NCBI GenBank assembly: GCA_037975125.1
Contig: JAJQOW010000014.1
Coordinates: 18,843,685-18,907,684, forward strand
Source of the DNA: Latrodectus hesperus
Taxonomy: Eukaryota > Arthropoda > Arachnida > Araneae > Theridiidae
Direction: 5' to 3'
Length of the DNA: 64,000 nucleotides
A model generated the notes under the pieces. It saw nothing but the letters and a program-made list of their open reading frames with translations. It did no database searches and was not told the origin of the DNA. Below are positions 10,121 to 21,201 of the stretch, piece after piece. A program made the position numbers and the translations under genes. Numbering within the stretch: position 1 is the first letter of the stretch; every line of letters begins with the position of its first letter.

Positions 10121-13080
10121 TTGCCAAAACTGGGGCATATTAGCTCATATGTATATGTATTTACGCATTTGTATCATATTATATATATATATACACACTA
10201 CAAATTAAAGAAGAAAATAATTAAGATTATTTGTTAATTCCTAAAATTTATTTCAAAGAATTTTTTCTTGTAGACATTATTACTTTAGAATTTTTTATAC
10301 ATTATATTTATTTATATTCACATACGTACTTATACGAATGTATTGAAATATAGTTATTCCGAAATTATAAACCATTTTTTTCAAATTACAGTTTTACTAT
10401 ATTATAGATTCACTCTGTAAGAGTATTTAAACAAACATTAGTAAAGTAAATTTGAATTCAATATTTAAATTGATAACTGCTTATTTTTAAAAAATAAATT
10501 ATTTCCATTTCTGTAACTCAAGACAATTTTTTAATGATCATTTTGATTCTTTTCTGAAGGAAAGGAGAATTTAAAACAAATTCTCATTATTTCATATAAA
10601 GCTATCAAGATAATTTTTACCTATATACCAAGACACAAAATTACTTGATATCTTTTTAGTTCCTTCCATTTGATAAGTTTTTTCTGTGATTAAAATTTTA
10701 AATAATATCTTATTCATACATGGATTTTTGTGTTTGTTTCTTAAAAAAATAACGGCTTAGAATCCTTAAAATAATCTAAGTTTAGAAAACATATTTTTAA
10801 ATTTTTTACGTTTCGCATCATTTTTGAAAATTTTTTATTTATAAATGGGAAATAAAAAATGATCAATTCGAGTATATTAAATTAGAATAATCGTTCTTCT
10901 TGAATATATAAAATACTTAATTTTATAATATTTTTACTTATATGAAGACAATAACAGCATACTTGATTCTCTGTTTCAAGAATTAACAATTAATTTGATG
11001 AAATAATTAACACATTTATTCCTCTACCAAAATTTTCTTTAGAAAAATCTCTTTTTCTCTAATTATTTATAAATTAATGAAAAATTAAGAATTTATGATT
11101 ATTTTCAATCGAATGTTAATAGAAATTTGAAAAATTAAAGCTGAGTTTCTTAAATTTTTACCATATTTTTACTTTTTTAAATTTTTAAAAATAAATTGTC
11201 TACCAAACATCTTGCAGGTAATTTAAAAATATTTGTTTTACAAAAATTTGTGAGTGTGTTTCCCTTACAAACTTATCTACATTAACTTGGCTTTTAGAAT
11301 AAAATAAGCAGCATGGTATTAATTTTCAATTCAGATTGAAATTGAAAATTTTATGAGAGATAAAAAATATTTAACTAAATAAATATTTTTATCTCTCATA
11401 AAAAGATAACTTGTTAGATTTATTTTGAGTCAAATGGATTTCATATAATATATAATTTCCATTTCAAAGGTATTCTTAAAACAAAAGATTATATTTATCC
11501 CTCTAAGAAACAAATAGATAAATTTAGTGATTTTCTATTAATATTTTATTAAAAAAACTCAATTAAAATCCACTTATATTCATAAGGATTTGCCTTGAAG
11601 TTACTTAAGAATAATTTGCTCTGCGTTTTTTTTTTTTTTTTTTTTTTTTTTTTTGTACTCAGCTACTGCATATTATAAATATTTTTCTACACTGTAATGA
11701 GTTACGAAACAAAGAGATTAACTTGATTATTTTATTCTTCCGGGAGAAGTATCTCAAAGTTCTTTGAAAATAATTGCTTCTTTTCATGTGGAAATTAATC
11801 ATTCTTTTTCTGCTGAAAAGAAGAGTTTATTAAACAAAAACTTCCGTATACTCAGCACAATCGAAACTAATTAAAAGAGGTCTTGAACTGTTTTAACATT
11901 ATGGTAAGTTCGTCTTACTAAATTAAGTAATTTTCCTTAATCAGATTACAAGGAAATTAATGAACATAGTCATCACATATACATCTCATTCATTTGAAGA
12001 ATAATAAAAATATACTTCGCTTTCAACGCCTATCTTACAGGAATTTTACGAAATCATGTTACATTCTTTTTTGTATATAAGTTATATGATATTGTCTGAT
12101 ATAATTAAATCTTATAAAATATTTAAGAAATGCTCTATCTATTGAATAGTAAGAAAAAATGCTTAAAATTTATTTGGAAATAAGTTTAATAATTTTAAAA
12201 TGTATTTATAAAGGATTTTGGTTGGCAATATTTAACAATTAATAATTTTAAGTGCACTTAAATACCTGTTTTTTATTCATTTGTGTGTGTAACACATTTT
12301 TTTTGCATCCTACTGATGTGAATTCTATATCATTTAATACGATTAACTGATTCCTTAATTTAAAACTTGGCTAAATGTGAAGAACCACACTTCATTTGGT
12401 ATCCATTTTCTCAAACTTGAGCACCTCATCTATGGAAGGAAATTAGGCAATGTCTACTTAACATATATTGTGTTTATCGCTATGAATATTTTATGATGAA
12501 TCCATCAGTGATTATCCTCCATCAAGTTGACTTACCTACCTTTCGTAAATAGTGCTACCTTTCTAAATATTATTCTCTTAGGCTTTAATGAGAAATGATT
12601 ACAAGGAATTAAAATGAAAATAATACGAAGAAAATGACTGAAGATTTTCCAAAATGTTCTGTTCTTAGTTTAACTTGATTAGAATTTGTGACACTCTGTA
12701 ACATTTCCTTTTAACTTTTATATTTTATATCAATTCATAAAATTAAATAAAAATTTATAAAATAACTTTTTACAATGATCTCCGAGATAAAGGAATCTGC
12801 ATAACACAAAAAGTTACCAAAATTAAATAGTTTTATTTTTTATAATATTTTAATAAAATAAGTACATCAAAGCAAAAAAATATTTAAAGAATAATTATTC
12901 AAAATTTACTCTCCTACTATTTTAGACCAATTTTCCTTAAAACCCAGTCAGAATACGATCTGATTATTTAGAACAATAATATATGTATATTTATTTATTA
13001 CATGATTAAAATAATTAGATATTTAATGGGCTGTAAAGTAAAGTAAACACCAACAGAGATCCTGTACCTAACCCTGAAAG
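10121..13080. other. AT-rich DNA with no recognisable gene
   Basis: Nothing coding is visible. The stretch contains a short TA run near 10180, a near-perfect inverted repeat at 11351-11401 and a poly-T tract of about 27 bases at 11629-11655, which could be the reversed poly-A tail of an unrecognised retroelement. Intron or intergenic status cannot be told. Confidence 0.5.
11351..11401. repeat. 22-bp inverted repeat (hairpin)
   Basis: The left arm (11351-11373) begins TTATGAGAGATAAAAA. The right arm (11380-11401) is its reverse complement apart from one extra A on the left, separated by 6 nt. As RNA it would fold into a stem of about 22 bp. It is shorter and more AT-rich than a usual microRNA precursor. 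Confidence 0.7.
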
Positions 13081-13099
13081 GGTTTTACCAGATTTTTTT

Positions 13100-13505
13100 T
13101 AATGAGCTGTGATAGCCTAGTGGTTAGGGCATCGGATCTTCGTCCTGAAAAACGGGGCTCGATTCCCAATGTTCCCAAAGACCCACCGAGTACATGCGAT
13201 ATACGTGCTCGTTAAATCTGTGGAATCGAAAGTCCTGTAGTAATATGTTGAGCAGTTACCATGGATGTAATGGTCGGAAGAAAATTTCCTCCCTCTTCAA
13301 ATTAAAGTTAAAATTGAGGAAGTAGATTCTCTGATGGTGCCATCTATCGGAGAAGTTTAAAGCAAAGTCGTGCTTTCACTTTCGTAGTGCTCTGGTTAAA
13401 ACGGAAGACGCACCTTACTGACTTAAATTCGTATAACCAAAACGAAGTGTAATGAGGTTGGCTTGCCCAAGTGTCAAAAGTATCAACTACAACAATTTTT
13501 TAAAG
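13100..13505 (+). mobile_element. tRNA-derived SINE, long copy
   Basis: The head is tRNA-like: box A (TAGCCTAGTGG, 13113-13123) and box B (GGCTCGATTCC, 13156-13166) at tRNA spacing. There follows a non-tRNA body with the stretches GTGCCATCTATCGGAG and TTTCGTAGTGCTCTGG and a tail ending ATCAACTACAACAA at about 13493. A second copy of the body, inverted, lies at 15119-15310, which proves it is a repeat family. I saw no clear target duplication. It is about 400 bp long, GC-richer than its surroundings, and non-coding. Confidence 0.75.
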
Positions 13506-15118
13506 TTATATTACCTTATGAGTGTTAAATAAAATGCAATGTTTGGCTTTTATGTTTTATTCATGAAAAATCTAATAATACATGAAATTAAAATAAAAGT
13601 TAACCCCTAAATTTAGATATAACTGTAACATTTGTATCATAAATGTATAATTAAATGGTTTGAAGAAAAGTCTGTGTAGAAATCACTCTTACATGAAATA
13701 GTACTTTCGAGTATAATTAACTGCTGCATTTGTGTGGTTTTACTATTTCATGGATAGTAGTAGTTAAGTAGTTAAAAATTGTAATGTGCCATAACCTCCA
13801 AATCTTTAAATTAATCTAAATGTGGGCAATTTATGATATCCCTCATCGAAATCAAAGTTCATACATTAAATAAAGGTTGTGAATACAAATATGATTATAA
13901 TCATCACAAAGTGTACCCAATAACAACATCCTTAAAATCAATTTTTTGGGAGTTAAAACAGTATATATGCAAAATATTGTGAACAACTGTTACGGGAACC
14001 GCTGAAAGAGCGTTGCTTGTGGATAAACATCTTGAATTGATTTGACCTGAACTAGAATTTCTGATACTGATTTACTAATTTAAAATAAAAATACTTAAAT
14101 TTTTCACACTTATAAATGAGACAGAACAGCATCGTACTAAATTATTTGTCTAAATTTACCTAATGTGGACTTATTCTGCGGAGTGTTAATCTCCTCGTGA
14201 ATTAATTATTTCAATCAAGCTTACTTGTAACTTCTTTTTTGAGTCAAGAAATAAAAATGTTTTTGAAAATCAATAAATCATCCTAAAGCATTTTCACGTG
14301 TTATGAAGCACTTTCAGTGATTAAAGATTTTTATTTAAATAAAATTATGCATATTAAAAAACAGCAAAAAATAAAATACAAAACATTTAATAAAAAAATC
14401 TCAAAAAAAAAAGTTTTATTTATTCAGTTTCAATACAATTTGAGACTTCTAGATTATTACGTTGTATTTCAGTCTTTAAGAATTTCATGTGAGATATACT
14501 TTTAATAAAAACTTTTTTCTAAAAATTTTCCTTTAAGGAAATGTTTCGATTAAAAGTATTTATAAAACCTACTTTAGTGCAATATTTTATATAAAAATAT
14601 TACGTAGAATGGTAAATTATCCTGAATATAGTGGAAAAAAATAACAACTTTAAGTTCAGATAGTGATTAAATATGAATCAATCAATTCATTATAGGTATT
14701 GATTCATATATTTTATGTATACAAAAATGGTAATTAATTGCATCTGTCATGTAATTATCATGTTTGGCTAATTTATCGAATCTGCAAAGGACTCATCAAT
14801 TATTAATTTACAACATATAGCTAGAAATAGAATCTATAATTACAGAATAAGGATTTAATTTAGTTTTACAGAATTTTTTTCTGTACAGAAATTCCTGAGG
14901 ATCAAATTTCTGCCAAAAATGCGGTATTATTAGAAAAAAAATATTTCTTAATAAAAAGGATTATTATCTATGTAGTTTGTATTAATTTATATTAAAATTT
15001 AAAAATTAATTTTGAAACTGTAATCTGAATTTTTTAGATAGCTTTGTGTGTAAGTTAGTTGCCTTTTTAATGAGGAAAAAGTATAAATTTAAGATTTTTT
15101 TTTGTATTTAGTTCTTAC
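13506..15118. other. AT-rich DNA between two SINE copies
   Basis: No gene is recognised. A 62-codon Lys-rich frame at 14317-14505 has no family resemblance. There is a 12-bp perfect inverted repeat (ATATGAATCAAT, 14671-14682, and its complement at 14698-14709). Confidence 0.5.
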
Positions 15119-15310
15119 AAGTTGTTGTTGTTCTTTCAACACTTGGACAAGCCAGTTAATGGCTGTGTGAAATTAAGTCAAAACAGTTTTTTTCATTTAA
15201 TCAGAGCACCACGAAGGTGAAAATACATCTTTGCTCCATGAATCCTCCAATAGATGGCACCACCAGAGGATTCACTTTCTTAATTTTGACTTTGAATTAG
15301 AAACCAGTAT
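15119..15310 (-). mobile_element. SINE 3' fragment, same family as 13100-13505
   Basis: On the minus strand this matches the body of the SINE at 13100-13505: the paired segments include GTGCCATCTATTGGAG, TTTTCACCTTCGTGGTGCTC and a tail of GAACAACAACAACTTG. The tRNA-like head is missing, so the copy is 5'-truncated at about 15310. Several substitutions and small indels separate the two copies, so neither is recent. Confidence 0.7.
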
Positions 15311-15689
15311 TTAATGCAGTATGCTTTAAAATGAGTATTTTTTGTTACATGAAATGAGTGTATGTGTATTTAATATTGTATGCCGTATAATAAAAAAACT
15401 TAGAAATATATTTTATCTGAGTTTCTGAATTACATTTCTGCAAATCTCAAGAAATTTAAGATGCATTCTATTACAAAGTAACCAAAATTAAAGAGACTCC
15501 GTGTTCCAATGAATGTAATATTTTAAATGATCTGATTTTTTTCACGTTAGTGCAATGTTGTCGCAGGTTATGTCATTACCGAATGATATCATTGGATCTC
15601 ACGAAACTCACGTGATTATGACGTGACACTCTTGTTGATTTGTCAAAAGTTCGTCTGCTTGAAGCTTCTGTGATTACTGTTCAGTAGAA

Positions 15690-16080
15690 TGCCCTTATCA
15701 TTCGAACAAAAAGTGCCTATTCTTAAGGCGTATATCGCTTAAAGCGTTAAATGAAAGGTCCACAATAAAATATCTAGAGACAGTTATTCCCGCAAAAAGT
15801 GCAATGCAAAAATTGATTGCTGAGTTTAAAATAACAGACCGAGAAGAAAGTTCGCTTTCCAGAAAATATTGAACTCGATAAGCTACAAGTTTACAAAAAT
15901 TAAGTAGATGTCTATCCTCTCAAATGAACATCAATATATGTAGAATATTTTGAAATAGTTGCATGTACGAAATTACGAAGTAAAAGTGAAATAATCTTGA
16001 AGACCTACGCAATTACATAAAATACACTAAACTATTGCAAAATATCTCTCAGATATATCGCTGATGGTTATTTGGATTCA
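15690..16080 (+). pseudogene. Decayed transposase N-terminus (helix-turn-helix type)
   Basis: From 15690 the plus strand reads MPLSFEQKVPILKAYIA, then after a frame change SAMQKLIAEFKITDREESSLSRK, then LSSQMNINICRIF and EDLRNYIKYTKLLQNI, broken by several stops. The order (short helix, QKLIAEF-type recognition helix, a Gly/Ser/Arg linker, then LSxQxNIS and a basic patch) resembles the N-terminal DNA-binding part of mariner-like transposases with DUF4817-like HTH domains. No DDE catalytic part is visible downstream; instead the 29-bp minisatellite begins. Similarity is weak and judged by eye. Confidence 0.35.
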
Positions 16081-16197
16081 ACAATCTACTTCATCAAAAA
16101 AGCCATTATTTTACAGCTGTGAGTATGTGAACTCTCAAAATATAGTTTATTCAGCAATACAGATCAAAGGAAATGATTCTGGAAACATTTTGAAATA

Positions 16198-16475
16198 TGC
16201 TGAATTGTGCATCAAAATTTAAAAAATGCTAAATTGTGCATCGAAGTTTAAAAAGTACTGAATTGTGCATCGAAATTTAAAAAGTGCTGAATTGTGCATC
16301 AAAATTTAAAAAGTACTGAATTGTGTATCGAAATTTTAAAAATGCAGAATTGTGCATCAAAATTTAAAAAGTACTGAATTGTGCATTGAAATTTAAAGAA
16401 TGCTGAATTGTGCATCAAAATTTAAAAAGTACTGAATTGTGCATTGAAATTTAAAAAGTGCTGAATTGTGTATCG
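16198..16475 (+). repeat. 29-bp minisatellite with 58-bp dimeric pattern
   Basis: Ten units of about 29 bp with consensus T(A/G)CTGAATTGTGCATC-AAATTTAAAAAG stand head to tail. From the third unit on, two variants alternate regularly: one starts TACTG with CATCG/CATTG, the next starts TGCTG/TGCAG with CATCA. This gives a 58-bp higher-order unit repeated at least three times. The outer units are more diverged, as usual for arrays growing from the middle. Confidence 0.85.
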
Positions 16476-18216
16476 AGTTAAATAAAACTAAAGCTCGTTG
16501 GGACAAAAAGTGCTTTAGTGATCATTTTGTCGGTTAAAAAGAATATTATGGTCACAAGTAGCCTTAGGCAAAAATTAACTAAATACAGTAAAATTAATTT
16601 TGTTTTATTGAAAAAAGAGAGGTATTATTATGTAATACCTACGTAACTAACCATCGATGCAATTGTTAAGCATTTTCTACCAGAAATAAACATTAGCATT
16701 TAAATAAGTTTTGTCAATAATTGATAATTATTTAATTTATAAATTTTAAATAAAATGTTTGTATTATTTTTAGTAATTTTTAAAAACACAAATATTTTTA
16801 AACAATATGAGATGCAAACGGAGCATTTACGATAGTAATTTATGATTTTTTTCCTTTCCCGTAACGGCGATTATCAATGGGGATATAATGGAAAATTATC
16901 ATTTTATATAACTGAAGTGAAAAATATTCTTCATTTAATGAATAAATCCAATAAAACAATTCATGTATGCGAGCTGTATTGGAAAAGATGACTAATTGTG
17001 AGAATATAGTGAGGAAAAATACTACTTTAACCTCTTAATCCAATTAATTTTTTGTGAAAATCCCTTTTCTATTTAATACATCTCTTTTAATTTTCTTTGG
17101 TGCAGTTTTATTTTGCTTCAATCAATTAAGATGTGGTGTTATTTAGAAACATTGAGAAATATTATGCCAAACAAAGTTATTTATTTTTTACTCTATATAT
17201 TTCTCCTTTTATTATTTATCTAAATTTTTCGGATAATTTTGTAAAAAAAAAAAGCTATTTCCAAATTTTGTTCCATTTTATATACAAATGTTCAAATGCT
17301 TCTTAATATTTTATTTCAGATTTCAATTTATTTTGGAAACTGATTACAAAAAAATAAGATTGAATTTCTTTAATATATAAAAAGTATTAATGGAAGCTTT
17401 TCAGCTAATGAAAGTCAAAGAAAATATATATACCTTAAACATTTTTCATTAAATGCTGCTGATTGAATACTTTTACATAAGTTGTTTCCCATACTTTGAC
17501 ATTATTAGAAAAATGCTTCATAAAATATTAAATATAAGTGATAAAATAATTCCAAATTGGGATGAAGAATTCGAGGTTATTTTATCATATTTAAACTTTA
17601 ATGAAAAAGTGATGTTTTATTTATCGATATTTTGTTCCATTATTTATGACAAACTTGGACTTCGTGTAAAGAGCAAATGTTCCGAAATGGAAAATAAAAT
17701 TCTATGCCAAATTACGGGAAATTAGTGCTGCATTTCTGCATTTTGAATGCACATATGTTGGATAGAGAGCTTAGGACATTTCTAGCTTTCTCCCTTTAAC
17801 AAGTAACATTGGTGAACTTAGTATTCACCTTTCGTAAAAAGCATTCAGTTGTATATATTCAAATATCTCGAAGTACCACTTGTGGTAATTCACAGTGAGG
17901 TGCCAATTATCTCTTCGTAATCTAATTTAATATGATAACATGTTTAAATAAAAAGTTTCTGGTTGTATTTTAGTAATTGTTAAACAAAAGAACATAGATA
18001 TTATCAATCTTTCTGGATACACATCTGTCATTATGAATACTTGAGCGCTTACGGAGTTTTCTCCATTGTAGCAGAGGACTATGGACTGAGATAGGAGATA
18101 CTTAAAAATATAGAGAGTGTGTGTGAAGTATTGATTACCAATTCCAAATTCTTTACCCACTAATTAATTTTTCAACATTCTGTAAACTATTGGGTTGGTA
18201 ATACATTTACTGAATT
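16476..18216. other. AT-rich DNA with no recognisable gene
   Basis: The longest open frame here (17453-17725, 90 codons, plus) is rich in Ile, Phe and Tyr and resembles no family I know; a frame this long is expected a few times by chance in DNA this size. The rest shows no repeats of note. Confidence 0.45.
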
Positions 18217-18217
18217 C

Positions 18218-18370
<153 letters not shown>

Positions 18371-18540
18371 GTATGTTCATCTATACATAAAAATTCTTCT
18401 TGAATATATATAAATTGTGTTACATTGCGGATATTTAAGGGCAGCAAAACGATAACATCATTTGGTTTTAATTTATTCACAACATAATTTAATTCTTTCC
18501 TGTATAAACATTTCCCAATTCTCATTATTATCGTAACATC

Positions 18541-18900
18541 TGTTGTTGTTGTCGTTAATCTCCATGTCTAGGAGTATACTAGACGAGGTACACGTGTCCA
18601 CTCACTTTCAGAAAATCAAAAACAAACGTAGAAGTCTTGTATCAGTCCTCAAGAGACAACCCCAGGCCCTCAAGAATATGTGCCGGTGATGCCGGTTCAT
18701 TTTGACATTTAGGACAATTTGGATATATTTTGAGATCTCTTTCGAAAGTAAGTCCCTTCAGGTGGCCACTGAAGAAACGGGAAATTTTAGTCTGAACCTA
18801 TCTATCGCAACCAATAACAAGAGATCTTCCAGGACAATCAGCTTGATACCAGGGGATGAATCGGGAGAATGAGCCAAATTTGCCTGTCGCAATATGTATC
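18541..18900 (-). pseudogene. Non-LTR retrotransposon 3' fragment (pol C-terminus)
   Basis: Read on the minus strand from 18900, broken frames give CPGRSLVIGCDR, then SRFFSGHLKGLTFERDLKIY, then the zinc-knuckle-like CPKCQNEPASPAHILEGLGLS and FDFLKVSGHVYLV near the end. This order (basic linker after RNase H, SGHLK, CxxC...H...C, Leu-rich tail) is that of the C-terminal region of RNase H-bearing LINE polyproteins in arthropods. It ends at 18541 in a run of TGTTGTTGTTG, i.e. an (ACA)n 3' tail on the element strand. Stops interrupt the frame and the RNase H itself is missing, so this is a short 5'-truncated copy. Confidence 0.65.
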
Positions 18901-19510
18901 GTAACTTCTAACAGTAATGATACAGTAATATCCCGAGCTATTTCAATACTTTTATTTGAGACCCTTTATATTTTATGAATTCAATGTATTTTTTCTTCTT
19001 TCACAGCACTTATATTCTCCGGAAAAAAATCTAGACGAATATTTTAAAAACATTTCATACTTCTATTCCTATGTAGTTTGTAAGTAGACATGTAGTTTCT
19101 TCCCAAATTGACATTCACAAAAGGAGAACTAAAACACATAGCCGCACAATAATATATCAGATTTTATTAAAATCTTATTACTTACAAAGTCAGATTTCAA
19201 GGGTTTTTTCTCATAAAAAATTTATCTCATTAGTATAATGCATAATTAATTGACATTTCGAAAACACAATATGTTTCTTCGTTTGTCACTCCCATTAAAA
19301 GTCATTTTTAAATGCTGATACATCAAAAAAATTAAATTTTTTATAATATTATAGAAACAGGTTAAATTAAAAACAAAGTTTAATTTCTTAGAATGCATAA
19401 AAAATGCTATTGGCAAAAATAAAAATAGTCATTCAAAATAATAGTCTAACAAAAAAATAAGAATAAAGATAACAACTTTTTTGCACTCATTTGTTTATTT
19501 TTCTTAAAAA

Positions 19511-19621
<111 letters not shown>

Positions 19622-20253
19622 TTTCTTTTTTAATCATCTTAAAAGCTGAAGTAATAATAGTTTTGAACAACAAAAATATGCTCATAATAATAAGGATTAT
19701 AATAATGAGCAAGAATAATGTTTAACAATCATTTTGTGATCCTTCATGATAGGAATCTAGACACTACTTCTTTTAAAAAAGTTCAATCAAGTAAAGATTA
19801 ATCTAAAAATGAACAACGAATTATTTTAACAAATGTTTTAAGAAAAAGTTTTCCTACATCAAAATCATAAAATGTTTCTCTCTTATTTTTTGATAATGTT
19901 AATAGAGCTGATATGTTTTTAAAAGTGCGTAATTAAATCTTATGTGTGGGTTCTCATAGTATAAAGCTAAATAAACAAGATAATCAATGTAATGTTAATA
20001 TATATAGTTATGAATATATATCTAAAGAAAGTTACTCATGAAGCTATAAATTCTAGATATGTTATACTTAGAAATGTTTACAATATTATATCAAAATCAC
20101 TTTTTCTGAAAGGATTATACCTTCAACCGTTCAAATTAATACAAAACAATAAATAATTGTGTAAGTATTTCCGTACATAAATGCTCATAGATAACAATTA
20201 CCGATTAATATTATTGCATTCATATTATGTTATTGCATTCCTAGATTTATATT

Positions 20254-20524
20254 ATGAAATGGGCAGAGGTGCCGTATAATCCAGAATATCAAATTCTAAA
20301 TTTGTTTGGCAGTGAAGAAATGTCGCGAAGATGGCGTATTGTGACAAGCGTGATGATGTAAATACTAGGGTTGTCAAAATAGAATTTTCTCCTTAATTCT
20401 TATAGGTTTCAATAAACATGACATAATAAAATCCAGGTTGATAGATACATAAGTAAATCCGCCAAAAAATCACTAAACTCAGGATTTGGCATCCTGGATT
20501 ATACGGCATCTGCGCCATGAAATG
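20254..20524. mobile_element. hAT-like MITE, copy 1, with 8-bp target duplication
   Basis: The element spans 20262-20516 (255 bp). Its ends are inverted repeats of 23 bp with three mismatches; the shared core is TGCCGTATAATCCAG. It is flanked on both sides by ATGAAATG (20254-20261 and 20517-20524), a perfect 8-bp target duplication, which is the hallmark of hAT-type transposition. It has no coding capacity and so would depend on a transposase elsewhere. The interior has a GATGGCGTATTGTGAC stretch shared with copies at 20955-21193 and 23228-23482. Confidence 0.8.
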
Positions 20525-20743
20525 AATATTACATTTAGATATATCTTGATTGACAATAGGAATCTCTGAAAATAACTAAAAAGTATCAATAATTATGCCA
20601 AGCCAAGACTAATCTGCTTCTCTTATAATTTAAATGTGAGCATTCTGAGTGAAAAGAATTAATCTATTAAAATATAGCTTATTAATTTAATATTACAATC
20701 TTCTTTTTTCTAAATGCATTAAATTCATACATATTATTTAAAG

Positions 20744-20746
<3 letters not shown>

Positions 20747-20826
<80 letters not shown>
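20747..20826. repeat. (TA)n microsatellite, about 75 bp
   Basis: Pure TA array lying between MITE copies 1 and 2. The minus-strand Tyr-Ile frame over it is an artefact. Confidence 0.95.
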
Positions 20827-20828
<2 letters not shown>

Positions 20829-20954
20829 AAAGAAGTTATATTCTAAGAGAAGCAGTTTTAATACCAAAACTGATGTAAAGCTGCTTATAGTTGAAAAAGA
20901 CAAATTTGTATAAATCAATTATTATGTTACAAGGATATTTATTGTTCCAAAAAA

Positions 20955-21193
20955 AAGCACAGATAATCTAGGATTGTAAATTTTGAATTTTCTTGGCGAT
21001 AAAGAAATGTTGCCAAGATGACGTATTATGACGTGTGTAATGGCGTGGTTGCCAAAAGAGAATTTTCTGCATAATTTTTATAGGTCCCCATATATATGAC
21101 ATAATGAAAACCAAATCGCCAGAAACATAAGAAAATCCACCAAAAATCACCAAACCCAAAATTTGTCATTCTGGATTATACGGCATCTGTGCC
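20955..21193. mobile_element. hAT-like MITE, copy 2
   Basis: Colinear with copy 1 for its whole length: GGCGATAAAGAAATG, CAAGATGACGTATTATGACG, TTTTCTGCATAATT and the right end TGGATTATACGGCATCTGTGCC. The left inverted repeat has lost about five bases after GCACAGA. Flanks CCAAAAAA (about 20947-20954) and CCAAAAAT (21194-21201) are a probable 8-bp target duplication with one difference, though A-rich. No coding capacity; the 63-codon frame on the minus strand is not a gene. Confidence 0.8.
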
Positions 21194-21201
21194 CCAAAAA
21201 T

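Noticed and set aside
16198..16475. Regular 29-bp repeats resembling a CRISPR array
   Set aside because: The repeats are directly adjacent with no unique spacers, there are no cas genes, and the DNA is eukaryotic.
17453..17725. 90-codon open frame as a host gene
   Set aside because: No family resemblance, composition that follows the AT bias, and a rough estimate that a few frames of this length arise by chance in a window of this size.
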